Origin: CAYWKS01 sp964458935
GTDB taxonomy: Bacteria > Planctomycetota > Phycisphaerae > Phycisphaerales > Zrk34
DNA length: 64,000 nucleotides
NCBI GenBank assembly: GCA_964458935.1
Contig: CAYWKS010000001.1
Coordinates: 124,001 to 188,000, forward strand
Direction: 5' to 3'
Below are positions 8,754 through 17,320 of the stretch, in pieces. Each line of letters begins with the position of its first letter. The first letter of the stretch is position 1. Below the pieces are notes generated by a model that was not told the origin of the DNA, did no database searches, and saw nothing but the letters and a program-made list of their open reading frames with translations. The position numbers and the translations under genes are program-made.

Positions 8754-8782
8754 TTGCGGCTTGCGCGCGCGCGGGCTACAAT
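8754..8782 (+). promoter_or_regulatory. Candidate promoter of the HNH endonuclease gene
   Basis: TTGCGG (8754-8759), a 17-base spacer including a GCGCGCGCGCG run, and TACAAT (8777-8782). Transcription would start near 8789, giving a leader of about 35 bases that contains ACGGAG before the GTG start. Confidence 0.5.
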
Positions 8783-8823
8783 TCGCCCAACGTGGACCCG
8801 CCGATCCCCAACGGAGATCGTAC

Positions 8824-9450
8824 GTGATCGCGCAGCCGTCCGGACTCAATGCCAACGTGCTCGTGCTCAACCGCCTCTACATGGCGGTGCGGGTGATCAA
8901 CGCCCGCCGCGCGTTCAGCCTGCTGTTCCGCAACCTCGCCGAGGTCATCAGCGTCGAGGACGGCAAGTACCTCAGCTACGACTTCGGTTCGTGGACGGAG
9001 TTGAGCACCTTCCGCGACGCCTTCCCGCAGGACACGGATTGGGTCCGGACCGTCCGCATGCACGTCGCCGTGCCCCGGATCATCCGCCTGCTGGGCTACG
9101 ACCGCCTGCCTCGACAGTCGGTCAAGCTCAACCGCCGCAACATCTACGCCCGCGACCGCAACACCTGCCAGTACTGCGGCCGCAAGTTCCCCACCAGTGA
9201 GCTGAGCATCGACCACGTCATCCCCCGCGCCCAGGGTGGCAGGAGTTCGTGGGGCAACCTCGTGTGTGCCTGCGTCAAGTGCAACTCCCGCAAGGGCGGG
9301 CTCACCCCGGTCCAGGCGCACATGCACCTGATCCGCAAGCCCATCCAGCCCAAGCGCAACCCCGTCATCAACCTCCGCATGGGCCAGGACAAGTACGCCT
9401 GCTGGCAGGCGTTCCTCGACAATGCTTACTGGTCGGTCGAACTGAAATAA
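8824..9450 (+). CDS. HNH endonuclease
   Basis: A 208-residue HNH nuclease. The metal and active-site region (about residues 105-160) reads CQYCG (first zinc-type CxxC, from Cys115), LSIDHVIPRAQGG with the catalytic His, GNLVCACVKCNSRKG with the second CxxC and the final HNH-type Asn/His positions. The N-terminal 100 residues contain NVLVLNRLYMAV and ARRAFSLLF, a segment commonly seen ahead of HNH domains in bacterial chromosomal HNH proteins. GTG at 8824 follows ACGGAG by 7 bases. The biological role is uncertain (DNA repair, restriction or housekeeping nicking). It has its own promoter and separates two members of a secreted family. Confidence 0.85.
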   Translation: MIAQPSGLNANVLVLNRLYMAVRVINARRAFSLLFRNLAEVISVEDGKYLSYDFGSWTELSTFRDAFPQDTDWVRTVRMHVAVPRIIRLLGYDRLPRQSVKLNRRNIYARDRNTCQYCGRKFPTSELSIDHVIPRAQGGRSSWGNLVCACVKCNSRKGGLTPVQAHMHLIRKPIQPKRNPVINLRMGQDKYACWQAFLDNAYWSVELK

Positions 9451-9628
9451 CCACCGATCCCGCCGCGTGTTAGACGTGCCGCGGGTCATGGGGCCATGCT
9501 CGAGCGCCACCGCCGGACCCACCGCGGAATATCCTGCCCGCCGCGGGCGTCTTTCTCTACAGGCGCGCTTCGGCGGCCCGCGACACCGGTTGGTCACACG
9601 TCTTGCCGTAGCGATGGAGACGCGAATC

Positions 9629-11527
9629 ATGAAAGCCTGTTATCTGGGATGTGCGGCCGTTCTGGTCCTGTCGCTCTCGCCCGCCGTGGCGCGGGCCCAG
9701 GACGACGCCGACCCCAACGCCGCTGAGAAGACCCGCGCCCTGATGAATGACATCTACGGGCAGCGCATCAGCGAAGCGGAGCGGTCCGCACATGGCGATG
9801 ACGATCTGCAACTCGCCGCGGAGCTGATCGACGCCGCGGCCAAGGAGGTCGCCGACCCGGCTCTGGTTCGACTCATGCTCGAGAAAGCGCACGCGCTGTC
9901 GCACGATATTCGTGACGGCTACGCCACCGCAGCCAAGGCGCTGGACCGGCTGATCGCGCGCTTCCCGGACCGCGCCCAGACCTATCAGCCTCAGCTCATC
10001 GACGTGTACCAGCGGTGGTTCAACGCGGCGCGGGGGCCGGAGCAGCAACTGGCCGGCCGCAAGCTCGTCGCGGCCATGATCGCCCGGGGCCGTGCTCTCC
10101 TGGAAGATGACCAGATGAACGACGCGGAGTTGCTCCTCCGCCGGGCTGAGATCTACGCACGCCGCTGCGACTACCCCGACGCCCCCACGCTGGAGAAGCT
10201 GGTCCAGAGCGTCCGCGACCGCAAGCGGACCCAGACGCAGGTTCGCAGCTACACCGCCCGCGTCGAGGCCAACCCCAAGGATGAAGCCGCACACGCCGAG
10301 CTGTTCAGGCTCCACCTCGTCGAACTCGGCGATCCCAACCGGGCGATGGCGCACCTCGACCATGCGCCCAGCGAGCAAGCGCGCCAGCTCGCCCCGTTCG
10401 CCGCCAAGGCCGTCGACCAGGTCCCCTCCGACAAGCTGTTGCCCTTGGGCGACTGGTATCGATCGCTCAGCCATGACGCGTCCGAGCGGGCCAAGCTCGA
10501 CATGCTCCAGCGGGCCAAGGCCTGCTACACGCAGTATCTCAAGGACCAGCCGGGCGACGGCCCGATGGGCCAGTCCCACGCGGCGCTCGCGCTGCGGCAG
10601 ATCAACCAGGTGCTCGGGCTCGTCGAGGAGCCCGAGCCCGAACGCGCGTCCATGAGCGATTGGATCCGGTTCGCCGCCTCACGCGAACGCCAGTCGCCCG
10701 AGCGGCAGGTCGAGCTGATCAAGCAGGCGATGCAGCGGGCCAACCAGATGCCCGTCGACGTCAAGGCCGAATACGACAACCACCGCATCACCGCCATCGA
10801 CCTCGCGGGCAATCCCGACATCGAGTCGATCATGCCGCTGTACGGCCTGGCGCTGGAGAGGCTGAGCCTTCGCGGGTGCAAGCGGATCCAGAGCATCAAC
10901 GTGCTGCGCGGCATGCCGCTCAAGAGCCTCAATCTCGACGGTTGCCAGAGCCTGCGCTCGATCGCCGTGCTCGAGGAGATGCCGCTGGAGGCGCTGAACC
11001 TCGGCAACTGCTGGAACCTCCGCGGCGACCTGAGCGTGCTGCAGGGCAAGCCGCTCACCGAACTCAATCTCGCCGGCTGCGACGGGCTGGAGTCCCTTCA
11101 GGGCATCGAGGGCATGCCGCTGCAGCGGCTCAACCTCGCCCATTGCCGCAACATCACCGGGCACCTCGAGCGCTGCAAGGGCATGAAGCTGCAGTTCCTC
11201 GACGTCTCGCATTGCAAGAAGCTCACCTCCACCCGCGGCGTCGACCCCGCCGCCCTGCATCAGGTCCGCGCCATCGCCACCTCGGTCGTCGGTGACGATC
11301 TGGCCGGGATCGCCCACCTCCGCCCACGCGAACTCGACATCTCGTGGAACGGGGGCGTGTCCACGCTCAAACCCCTCTTGCGCATGCCGTTGGTCACGCT
11401 CCGAGCGCACGGCCTCGGCCACAACCTCAAGGACAGCGACTGGATGATGCTCCGACAGATCCCCACGCTCAACGCACTGCATATCCACGACGTCAAGGTC
11501 AAGCGGATGGTCATGCAGGGCAAGTAA
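9629..11527 (+). CDS. Secreted protein, IYEQLFG family member B, LRR C-terminus
   Basis: A 632-residue exported protein. The signal peptide is about residues 1-24 (ends VARA-QDD). It is followed by ALMNDIYGQRISEAER, which aligns with the IYEQLFG module of the other members. A helical scaffold (about 40-340) includes LGDWYRSLSHDA and a helix ending AKACYTQYL, matching member A. After a linker near residue 345, the C-terminal part from about residue 395 has seven or more short leucine-rich repeats with the pattern PL-x-x-LNL-x-x-C (for example MPLKSLNLDGC, KPLTELNLAGC, MPLQRLNLAHC), probably a solenoid for protein or peptide binding. ATG follows GGAGA by 8 bases. Confidence 0.75.
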   Translation: MKACYLGCAAVLVLSLSPAVARAQDDADPNAAEKTRALMNDIYGQRISEAERSAHGDDDLQLAAELIDAAAKEVADPALVRLMLEKAHALSHDIRDGYATAAKALDRLIARFPDRAQTYQPQLIDVYQRWFNAARGPEQQLAGRKLVAAMIARGRALLEDDQMNDAELLLRRAEIYARRCDYPDAPTLEKLVQSVRDRKRTQTQVRSYTARVEANPKDEAAHAELFRLHLVELGDPNRAMAHLDHAPSEQARQLAPFAAKAVDQVPSDKLLPLGDWYRSLSHDASERAKLDMLQRAKACYTQYLKDQPGDGPMGQSHAALALRQINQVLGLVEEPEPERASMSDWIRFAASRERQSPERQVELIKQAMQRANQMPVDVKAEYDNHRITAIDLAGNPDIESIMPLYGLALERLSLRGCKRIQSINVLRGMPLKSLNLDGCQSLRSIAVLEEMPLEALNLGNCWNLRGDLSVLQGKPLTELNLAGCDGLESLQGIEGMPLQRLNLAHCRNITGHLERCKGMKLQFLDVSHCKKLTSTRGVDPAALHQVRAIATSVVGDDLAGIAHLRPRELDISWNGGVSTLKPLLRMPLVTLRAHGLGHNLKDSDWMMLRQIPTLNALHIHDVKVKRMVMQGK

Positions 11528-11547
11528 GCCCAGCTCGTCCACGCGCT

Positions 11548-12435
11548 TCACCCGCGCCACACCTGCCAGTACGCGACCAGCCGGTCCGCGAAAGCGCCGG
11601 GCTTCTCCGCGTAAACCCGCCGACCGATCGCGAATGCCTCGTCCTGCAGTTGCTGGCAACGCCGTTCTGCGCTGGCGTTCAACTGCGTTGTCGATTCGGG
11701 CGCGACGCCCAGGTCCGCATCGCGCAACGTGGCGGTGAGCACCGCGAGGTCGTGCTCCTCGCCCAGCAGGTCCGCCAGCCGATCCAACTCCTGCTCAAGT
11801 CCACGCAGCACCGGCTTCCACGCGTACTCCATCAGCCGCACCGTGTACCACAGGTCCTTCGCCCGCTTCCGCCACTGGTGCATGGTCGGCTCGTCGCGTG
11901 CCGCATCGGCCGCCGCCATCGCCCGGCGACCCCGCTTGTAGGTCCGCTTGATCGCCTGCCGCATTGAGCCGACGCCCAATTGCTTCACGGGCCAGTCGTT
12001 GACATGGTCGAGGCCGGTCTCCAGCGCCCGCCGGACCTGTTCGCGGGCGCCGTTGAGCTGCACATCCCGCTGGATCAGTTCCAGCCGCCGCGCCAGGGCC
12101 TGCCTCACCGGCGCCGCTTCCGATGCCGCGGCGCTGTCCGCGGACGTGAGCTTGTCGAGCGTCTCGATGAGCACCTGGGCGTCGCGAGCCGCGGACAGCT
12201 CGCGCCCGGCATCCCGCAGCAACGCGTTGTCCTCGTCGAAGCGGTCACCGAGAACCTTGCGAATCAGCCGGGCCAGCGCCCGCATCTTCTTGATCCGCTT
12301 GCGGGTATCGTGAATGGCCCGCGGGCTGACGGCGGCCTCGGCGGCGAGATTCGCCACCGCCGCACCCAATTCCTCGCGTCCGACCCGTCGGACGGCACGC
12401 GGCAGGCTCTCTTTCTGTCGAAACCGATAAGCCAT
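11548..12435 (-). CDS. CHAD domain-containing protein
   Basis: A 295-residue protein that is almost entirely a CHAD domain (conserved histidine alpha-helical domain, a polyphosphate-binding helical bundle). Typical features are AIHDTRKRIKKMRA near residue 42, LRDAGRELSAARDAQVL, a second His/Lys-rich helix HQWRKRAKDLWYTVR and LLGEEHDLAVL. The basic histidine face is thought to bind inorganic polyphosphate and target proteins to granules. There is no CYTH domain or polyphosphate kinase next to it. ATG at 12435 has GAGGAA 8 bases upstream. It converges with member B, with only 20 bases between the stops. Confidence 0.9.
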   Translation of the reverse strand: MAYRFRQKESLPRAVRRVGREELGAAVANLAAEAAVSPRAIHDTRKRIKKMRALARLIRKVLGDRFDEDNALLRDAGRELSAARDAQVLIETLDKLTSADSAAASEAAPVRQALARRLELIQRDVQLNGAREQVRRALETGLDHVNDWPVKQLGVGSMRQAIKRTYKRGRRAMAAADAARDEPTMHQWRKRAKDLWYTVRLMEYAWKPVLRGLEQELDRLADLLGEEHDLAVLTATLRDADLGVAPESTTQLNASAERRCQQLQDEAFAIGRRVYAEKPGAFADRLVAYWQVWRG

Positions 12436-12609
12436 GGGGCGTTCCTCGCACCATTATGTTAAGTTCGTACTAATAATTCAAACCTTCTGCCACGCAAGGG
12501 GACATCCGCGGCTGGAGTTGGGTAAAATAGCCCAAGTTGAAGGCGTCGGACACGGCCCGTGACACCGTGGTTGCCGCCATTTTAACAACCGCCCGGAGTC
12601 CAGATTAAG

Positions 12610-12654
12610 TTGACCGTATGCCCGCCCGATTGGAAAGGTGGGTAAGTTGGTCAA
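12610..12654 (+). promoter_or_regulatory. Inverted repeat TTGACC...GGTCAA in regulator upstream region
   Basis: TTGACC (12610-12615) pairs with GGTCAA (12649-12654), enclosing CCCGCC and GGTGGG arms that could extend the stem by G-U pairing. It lies 57-101 bases upstream of the HTH-receiver gene and could be a protein site or an RNA structure. It is unlike neighbouring DNA in having low GC at its ends. Confidence 0.35.
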
Positions 12655-12666
12655 TTTGGACCGCCT

Positions 12667-12684
12667 GACAGCATTAATGCAGTC
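12667..12684 (+). promoter_or_regulatory. 18-bp near-perfect palindrome before HTH-receiver gene
   Basis: GACAGCATTAATGCAGTC is symmetric at 16 of 18 positions, with a perfect GCATTAATGC core. It sits just ahead of a possible -10 (TAATAG, 12686-12691) and 27 bases before the ATG at 12711. The gene encodes a MerR/excisionase-type DNA-binding domain, so self-regulation is a reasonable guess. Confidence 0.45.
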
Positions 12685-12710
12685 CTAATAGGGGCGGGAG
12701 TGTGGCAAGG

Positions 12711-13307
12711 ATGGCAGACAGCAGCACCAACGAATTGCGTGACAAGCAGGTCTTCACCACCGGCGAGGCCGCGGAGATCTGCCAGGTCTCCCAGCAAACC
12801 ATCATCCGCTGCTTCGACGCCGGTCGGCTCCGCGGGTTCCGCGTCCCCGGTTCCCGCTTCCGGCGCATCCCGCGCGACGACCTCATCCGCTTCATGCGCG
12901 ACAACAACATCCCCGTCGATCGGCTGGAGTCCGGCAAGCGCCGCGTGCTCGTCGTCGATGACGATGACGCCATCGTCGAGCTGTTCAGCGACGTGCTCGA
13001 ACGCGACGGGCGATTCGACATCCGCACCGCCAGCACGGGATACGACGCCGGCCTGCTCACCCACCAGTTTCGGCCCGAGCTGATGATCCTCGACTACATG
13101 CTCCCCGACATCAACGGCAACGTCGTCTGCCGCGCCGTCCGCGACGATCCCAACATCAACGACATGAAGATCATCATCGTCTCGGGCGTGGTCAATCAGG
13201 ACGAGATCGATGAGCTGCTCGACGCCGGCGCCGACGACTTCATCAAGAAGCCGTTCAACATCGAGCGCCTGCTCGAACGCATCACCGACATGCTGGAGAT
13301 GGCGTGA
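12711..13307 (+). CDS. Response regulator with N-terminal excisionase/MerR-type HTH
   Basis: A 198-residue regulator in an unusual order: an N-terminal winged helix of the excisionase/MerR type (residues 10-60, FTTGEAAEICQVSQQTIIRCF, then LRGFRVPGSRFRRIPRDDL) followed by a CheY-like receiver. The receiver begins at RRVLVVDDDD and has the phosphoacceptor Asp at about residue 128 (LILDYMLPD), the Ser of IIIVSG and the Lys of FIKKPFN. Standard response regulators carry the output domain at the C-terminus. ATG at 12711 is preferred over GTG at 12702 because GGGAG lies 10 bases upstream. It precedes an HDOD-histidine kinase gene by 87 bases and may be its partner. Confidence 0.88.
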   Translation: MADSSTNELRDKQVFTTGEAAEICQVSQQTIIRCFDAGRLRGFRVPGSRFRRIPRDDLIRFMRDNNIPVDRLESGKRRVLVVDDDDAIVELFSDVLERDGRFDIRTASTGYDAGLLTHQFRPELMILDYMLPDINGNVVCRAVRDDPNINDMKIIIVSGVVNQDEIDELLDAGADDFIKKPFNIERLLERITDMLEMA

Positions 13308-13394
13308 TCGCACGGGGCTCGCATCGGTAGACGGGGCGAGGTCGACCCAGGGGGCACGGGAACCGGTTGGCCAGGCTTCGTCCCTGGGGTTGCC

Positions 13395-15725
13395 ATGAAC
13401 GAGTCCACCACCAACGCCGCCCAACGCATCGAGCTGATCCTGCAGCAGGTGGAGACGCTGCCGACCCTGCCCAGCGTGGCCACGCGGCTGCTCCAGGTCA
13501 CCAGCGCCGACGACTCCGACGCCCGCCAGGTCATCGAGCTGGTCCGCTCCGATCCGGCGCTGACGTCGAAGGTCCTGGCGCTGTGCCGCGGCGCCGCCCG
13601 CACGCACGAACAACCGGCGCTCACCGTCGACCGCGCGGTCGTCATGCTGGGCTTCGACTCCATCCGCAACGCGGTGCTCTCGATCAAGGTCATCGAGACC
13701 TTCGCCGACGACGCGGAGTCCGACGAGCCCAGCACCCCGACCCACTTCCAGCCGGCGGCGTTCTGGCGGCATTGCCTGGGCGTCGGGGTCGCCGCCGAGC
13801 TGATCGCCCAGCACCACGCCCGCCCCGACGAGCTGGACCCGGCCGAAGCGTTCGTGTGCGGGCTGCTGCACGACCTGGGCAAGCTCGCGCTGGACTACGT
13901 CCTGCCCAAGAGCTATCAGCGCGTGGTCGAGCTGACCGAACGCGCGCACGGCAACATCGCCCACGTCGAACGGAAGGTGCTGGGGATCGACCACCACACC
14001 GCGGGCAAGCGGCTGGCCGAGAAGTGGGGCCTGCCGCACGCGCTGTCGGACTGCATCTGGCTGCACGGCGCGTCTTACCGGTCGCTGCCGGACCTGCCGC
14101 ACCGCCGCATGATCGGGCTGATCGGCCTGGCGGACCTGCTGGTCCGCCGCAACCACGTCGGCTACAGCGGCAACTACGTGCTGGACGACACGATCGACGC
14201 CCGAGCCGAGGAGCTGGGGCTCGACCGCCAGCGGGTGCACGACGCCGGGCAGGAGCTGCTGGAGGAGCTGGACCGCCGCGCCACGGCGCTGGGGATCGGC
14301 GCCGCCCACGACCGCAAGCTGTTCGTCGAGTCGATCATGCAGGCCAACGCCGTGCTCGGCCGGCTGAACACCCAGCTCGACCAGCAGCGGCGTGCGGCGG
14401 CCCAGCGTGGGAAGGCGATCACGGCGATCAAGCTCTTCCACGCGCAGCAGACCGGCCCGGCGCGGAGCGTGGGCGAGGTGCTGGGCGCGGTGGTCGCCAG
14501 CGCCGCACAGGTGTTCGGGCCCGGGCGTTACGCGCTGGTCCACCAAGGCGCCTCGCGGCGTCAGTGGCAGATCAGCCAGTTCAACGCCGAGGGCCGCGCC
14601 GTCCGCTCCCAACTGGTCGAACCGCCGCCGGAGCTGCCGGAGTTGCACGCGTTGACGCAGCGGGAGGACCTGCCGGTCGGTTGGATGGGGCTGCTGCCGT
14701 GGCTGGCCGACTACCTGATCGCGTTCGAGGACCTGCGTGGGGTGCGGCTGCTGCCGCTGTCGTGCGGCTGGGGGACGGCGGCGGTGCTGGTGCACGACCG
14801 GACGCAACTGCCCGAGAGCGAACAGTTGCAGGCGTTGACCGCGACGTGGGGCGCGGCGATCGGAGCGGCCTACCAGCACGACGGCGCGCGTCGTCTGGCC
14901 GAGCAGCTCGCCGAGGCCAACCGCGTGCTCACCGAGGCGCAGGAGGCGTTGCTGGAGCAGACGTCGCTGGCGCGGCTGGGGGAGATGGCGGCGGGCGCGG
15001 CGCACGAGATGAACAACCCGCTGGCGGTGATCAGCGGGCGGGCGCAACTGCTGAGCATGAAGCTGGAGCGGGGCACGAAACCGCAGGCCGACGCGGCGAT
15101 GATCTGCGAGCACGCGCAGAAGCTCAGCGACCTGATCACCGCGTTGCACCTGTTCGCCGAGCCGCCGCGCCCGCAGTTCAACATCACGGGGATGACCGAC
15201 GTGCTGGAGCGTGCGGTGCACCGGGTTCGCCAGACGCGGCCGGACACGCCGCCGGTGGTCATCCAGTCGCTCAAGCACCTGCCGGCGGTGCGGACGGACC
15301 CGGATCACCTGGCGCAGGTGATCGCGGAGCTGCTGCACAACGCCCACGAGGCCGAGCCGGTGAACCCCGTACGGGTGACCGCTCAGGTCGACCCGGTGGA
15401 TGACCGATTGATTGTGCAGGTGATCGACGACGGCACGGGGATGGACGCGGGCGTGCTGGAGCATGCGTTCGATCCGTTTTACAGCCGCAAGCCGGCCGGC
15501 CGCCAGACGGGGCTGGGGCTGGCGCGGGCGCAGCGGCTGGTGGAAGGGCTGGGGGGACGGATCGCGCTGGACAGTTCGCCCGATAACGGGACGACCGCCA
15601 CGGTAACGCTGCCGCTGGCCGATCATCAGGGAGCCGTTGCCCCAGCGACGGCCGGCGGAGCGACCCAGCCGACCGGCCGAGCGACATCAGGAGAGGACCG
15701 TGCCGTCGACCCGCAAACGCATTGA
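13395..15725 (+). CDS. HDOD domain-histidine kinase hybrid
   Basis: A 776-residue soluble signalling protein. The N-terminal HDOD domain (about 10-215) includes QVETLPTLPSVATRLL and keeps a full HD motif, GLLHDLGKLA (His159-Asp160). A long middle region (about 310-480) may be a GAF-like sensor. A coiled linker leads to a HisKA domain (ARLGEMAAGAAHEMNNPLA, phosphoacceptor His537) and a HATPase domain (N box ELLHNAHEA, IDDGTGM, GLGLARAQRL). There are no membrane spans, so it senses a cytoplasmic signal. ATG has GGGG 7 bases upstream. The downstream receiver-GAF gene overlaps its end by 26 bases, which points to a cognate pair. Confidence 0.9.
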   Translation: MNESTTNAAQRIELILQQVETLPTLPSVATRLLQVTSADDSDARQVIELVRSDPALTSKVLALCRGAARTHEQPALTVDRAVVMLGFDSIRNAVLSIKVIETFADDAESDEPSTPTHFQPAAFWRHCLGVGVAAELIAQHHARPDELDPAEAFVCGLLHDLGKLALDYVLPKSYQRVVELTERAHGNIAHVERKVLGIDHHTAGKRLAEKWGLPHALSDCIWLHGASYRSLPDLPHRRMIGLIGLADLLVRRNHVGYSGNYVLDDTIDARAEELGLDRQRVHDAGQELLEELDRRATALGIGAAHDRKLFVESIMQANAVLGRLNTQLDQQRRAAAQRGKAITAIKLFHAQQTGPARSVGEVLGAVVASAAQVFGPGRYALVHQGASRRQWQISQFNAEGRAVRSQLVEPPPELPELHALTQREDLPVGWMGLLPWLADYLIAFEDLRGVRLLPLSCGWGTAAVLVHDRTQLPESEQLQALTATWGAAIGAAYQHDGARRLAEQLAEANRVLTEAQEALLEQTSLARLGEMAAGAAHEMNNPLAVISGRAQLLSMKLERGTKPQADAAMICEHAQKLSDLITALHLFAEPPRPQFNITGMTDVLERAVHRVRQTRPDTPPVVIQSLKHLPAVRTDPDHLAQVIAELLHNAHEAEPVNPVRVTAQVDPVDDRLIVQVIDDGTGMDAGVLEHAFDPFYSRKPAGRQTGLGLARAQRLVEGLGGRIALDSSPDNGTTATVTLPLADHQGAVAPATAGGATQPTGRATSGEDRAVDPQTH

Positions 15726-16824
15726 CGCCAGCCACACGCCGATGACCGACGCCCAGGGCGCGGGCCTGTTCGCGATCCTGATCGTCGAGGACGACCGGGA
15801 GGTCGCCGAGTCGATCGCCCACGCGGTACGGACCGAGGCGCGGCGCATCGTTCACGCCGCCTCGCTGTCCGCCGCGCGGACCATGCTCCACGGCGAGCGG
15901 ATCGACCTGGTGCTGATCGACGCGATGCTGCCGGACGGCGACGGGGTGGGCTTCGCCGCCGAGGTCAGCCGCACCCACCCGATGACCAAGACGATCATCG
16001 TGACGGGCCACGCGACGACGGACCGGGCGGTCGCGGCGCTGCGTGCCGGTGCGGTCGACTTCCTGAGCAAGCCGTTCGACATCCAGGACCTGAACAGCCG
16101 CGTGGGCGAGGCGCTTCGGCGGCAGCGGCGGGACACGCAGCGGGACCGCCGCATCGACCGCCTCCGCAAGCTCTGCAAGCAGCTCAACCAGGCGCGGCAC
16201 GACATCAGCCAGCAGGTGGATATCCTCTGCAATGACCTGGTGACCGCGTACCAGGAACTGGCGTGCCAGGTCCAGCACATCGAGATGACCGGCGAACTCC
16301 GCAGCGCCCTGGCCGAGGAACTGGACATCGAGCAGACGCTGCGGCGGACGCTGGAGTTCATTCTGCAGAAGGTAGGGCCGACCAACGCGGTCATCTTCCT
16401 GCCCAACTCGACGGGCGGCTACAGCGTGGGCGGTTTTGTGAACTACTCGAACACGCGTGAATCGACGCAGGTGATGCTGGAGCACCTGGCGGACCGGATG
16501 GCGCCGATGCTGGGGGAAGAGTCGGAGCTGCTGCACTTCACGGAGCGTACGGCGCTGGAGCACTGGCTGGGCGAGCCGTGCGGCTGGTTCGCCGGCAGCC
16601 ACGTGCTGGCCGGTCCGTGCGTGGACGACCAGGGCCAGCCGCTCGCGGGCATCTGCCTGTTCCGCGATGAGGCCGAGCCGTTCGACGACGAGGCGATCGC
16701 GCTGATGACGGCGGTCTGCCCGCTGATGGCCGGCCACCTCGTGAAGGTGATCCGCGTGCACCACCGGCACAAGGACCTGTTCGAGGACGAAGCGCCGGGC
16801 GACGACGATCTGTTCAACGTGTAA
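15700..16824 (+). CDS. Receiver-GAF response regulator
   Basis: A 374-residue protein: a CheY-like receiver (about residues 15-145; ILIVEDDREVAES, phosphoacceptor Asp74 in LIDAMLPDGDG, Thr of IIVTGHA, Lys of FLSKPFD), a charged coiled coil (about 145-195) and a GAF-like domain (about 205-365; LDIEQTLRRTLEFIL, ICLFRDEAEPF). It has no DNA-binding or enzymatic output domain, so it may act by protein contact with the upstream kinase. The GTG at 15700 is chosen because AGGAG lies 6 bases upstream; a later ATG at 15742 is the alternative. It overlaps the kinase gene by 26 bases. Confidence 0.85.
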   Translation: MPSTRKRIDASHTPMTDAQGAGLFAILIVEDDREVAESIAHAVRTEARRIVHAASLSAARTMLHGERIDLVLIDAMLPDGDGVGFAAEVSRTHPMTKTIIVTGHATTDRAVAALRAGAVDFLSKPFDIQDLNSRVGEALRRQRRDTQRDRRIDRLRKLCKQLNQARHDISQQVDILCNDLVTAYQELACQVQHIEMTGELRSALAEELDIEQTLRRTLEFILQKVGPTNAVIFLPNSTGGYSVGGFVNYSNTRESTQVMLEHLADRMAPMLGEESELLHFTERTALEHWLGEPCGWFAGSHVLAGPCVDDQGQPLAGICLFRDEAEPFDDEAIALMTAVCPLMAGHLVKVIRVHHRHKDLFEDEAPGDDDLFNV

Positions 16825-17320
16825 GGCCACGTTCACCACTCGAACCTGCTGAGCGATCGCGCCGGCGGCGTGTCCGGGCGGACACGTCGGGCGGTCGCGG
16901 TTTTCCGGGGGACAACGCCGAAAAGACGTGTGCGTGCGCCGTGCGGCGTCGCGTGTCCGCCCCCAGCCCCCTGCCAGAGCGTCGCCAGGACGTAAGGCAC
17001 TGACAATAAATACTTTGCGCGTTACATGGCCTCGTGGCGGCGCGTGTCCGGGGGGACAGGGACCACAGCGACCGAGTGCGTGCGGAGACGGGGTTCATAT
17101 CGGCGCCTCTACCCTTGGGGCGGACCGGCCGATTTTGCGCACGCGGCCGGCGCGACGCGGTGTCGGTGGCGCTGTAAGTGCTGCCGGATGCATGCGATGA
17201 AGAAATTTCACGAAGCGGGGCGCCCCGGCCCTCACGCCGTCCGGCCGGTGCGCAAGGGTGCGGCGCAACCGCGCTGCGCATCGGCCGAGCGTGCGGGGGT
17301 CGAATGCGGGTGGACGATGC
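16825..17320. other. 496-base intergenic region with TGTCC/GGACA inverted repeats
   Basis: No convincing gene. The stretch lies between the stop of the receiver-GAF gene (+) and the stop of a PEP-CTERM gene (-), so it is a convergent gap and need not contain promoters. It holds three related imperfect palindromes (16871-16884, 16901-16914, 17045-17058) and a GTGTCCGCCCCC element near 16952. Short frames in it lack coding character and start signals. Confidence 0.5.
16869..16886. repeat. 18-base palindrome CGTGTCCG-GG-CGGACACG
   Basis: Perfect 8-base inverted repeat around a GG centre. Related copies TTTTCCGGGGGACA (16901-16914) and TGTCCGGGGGGACA (17045-17058) follow in the same gap. It could be a binding site array or part of a transcription stop for one of the convergent genes; there is no T-tract. 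Confidence 0.5.

Noticed and set aside
12651..15626. Long minus-strand open frame opposite the signalling genes
   Set aside because: Shadow of the HTH-receiver and HDOD-kinase genes, which have clear conserved motifs.
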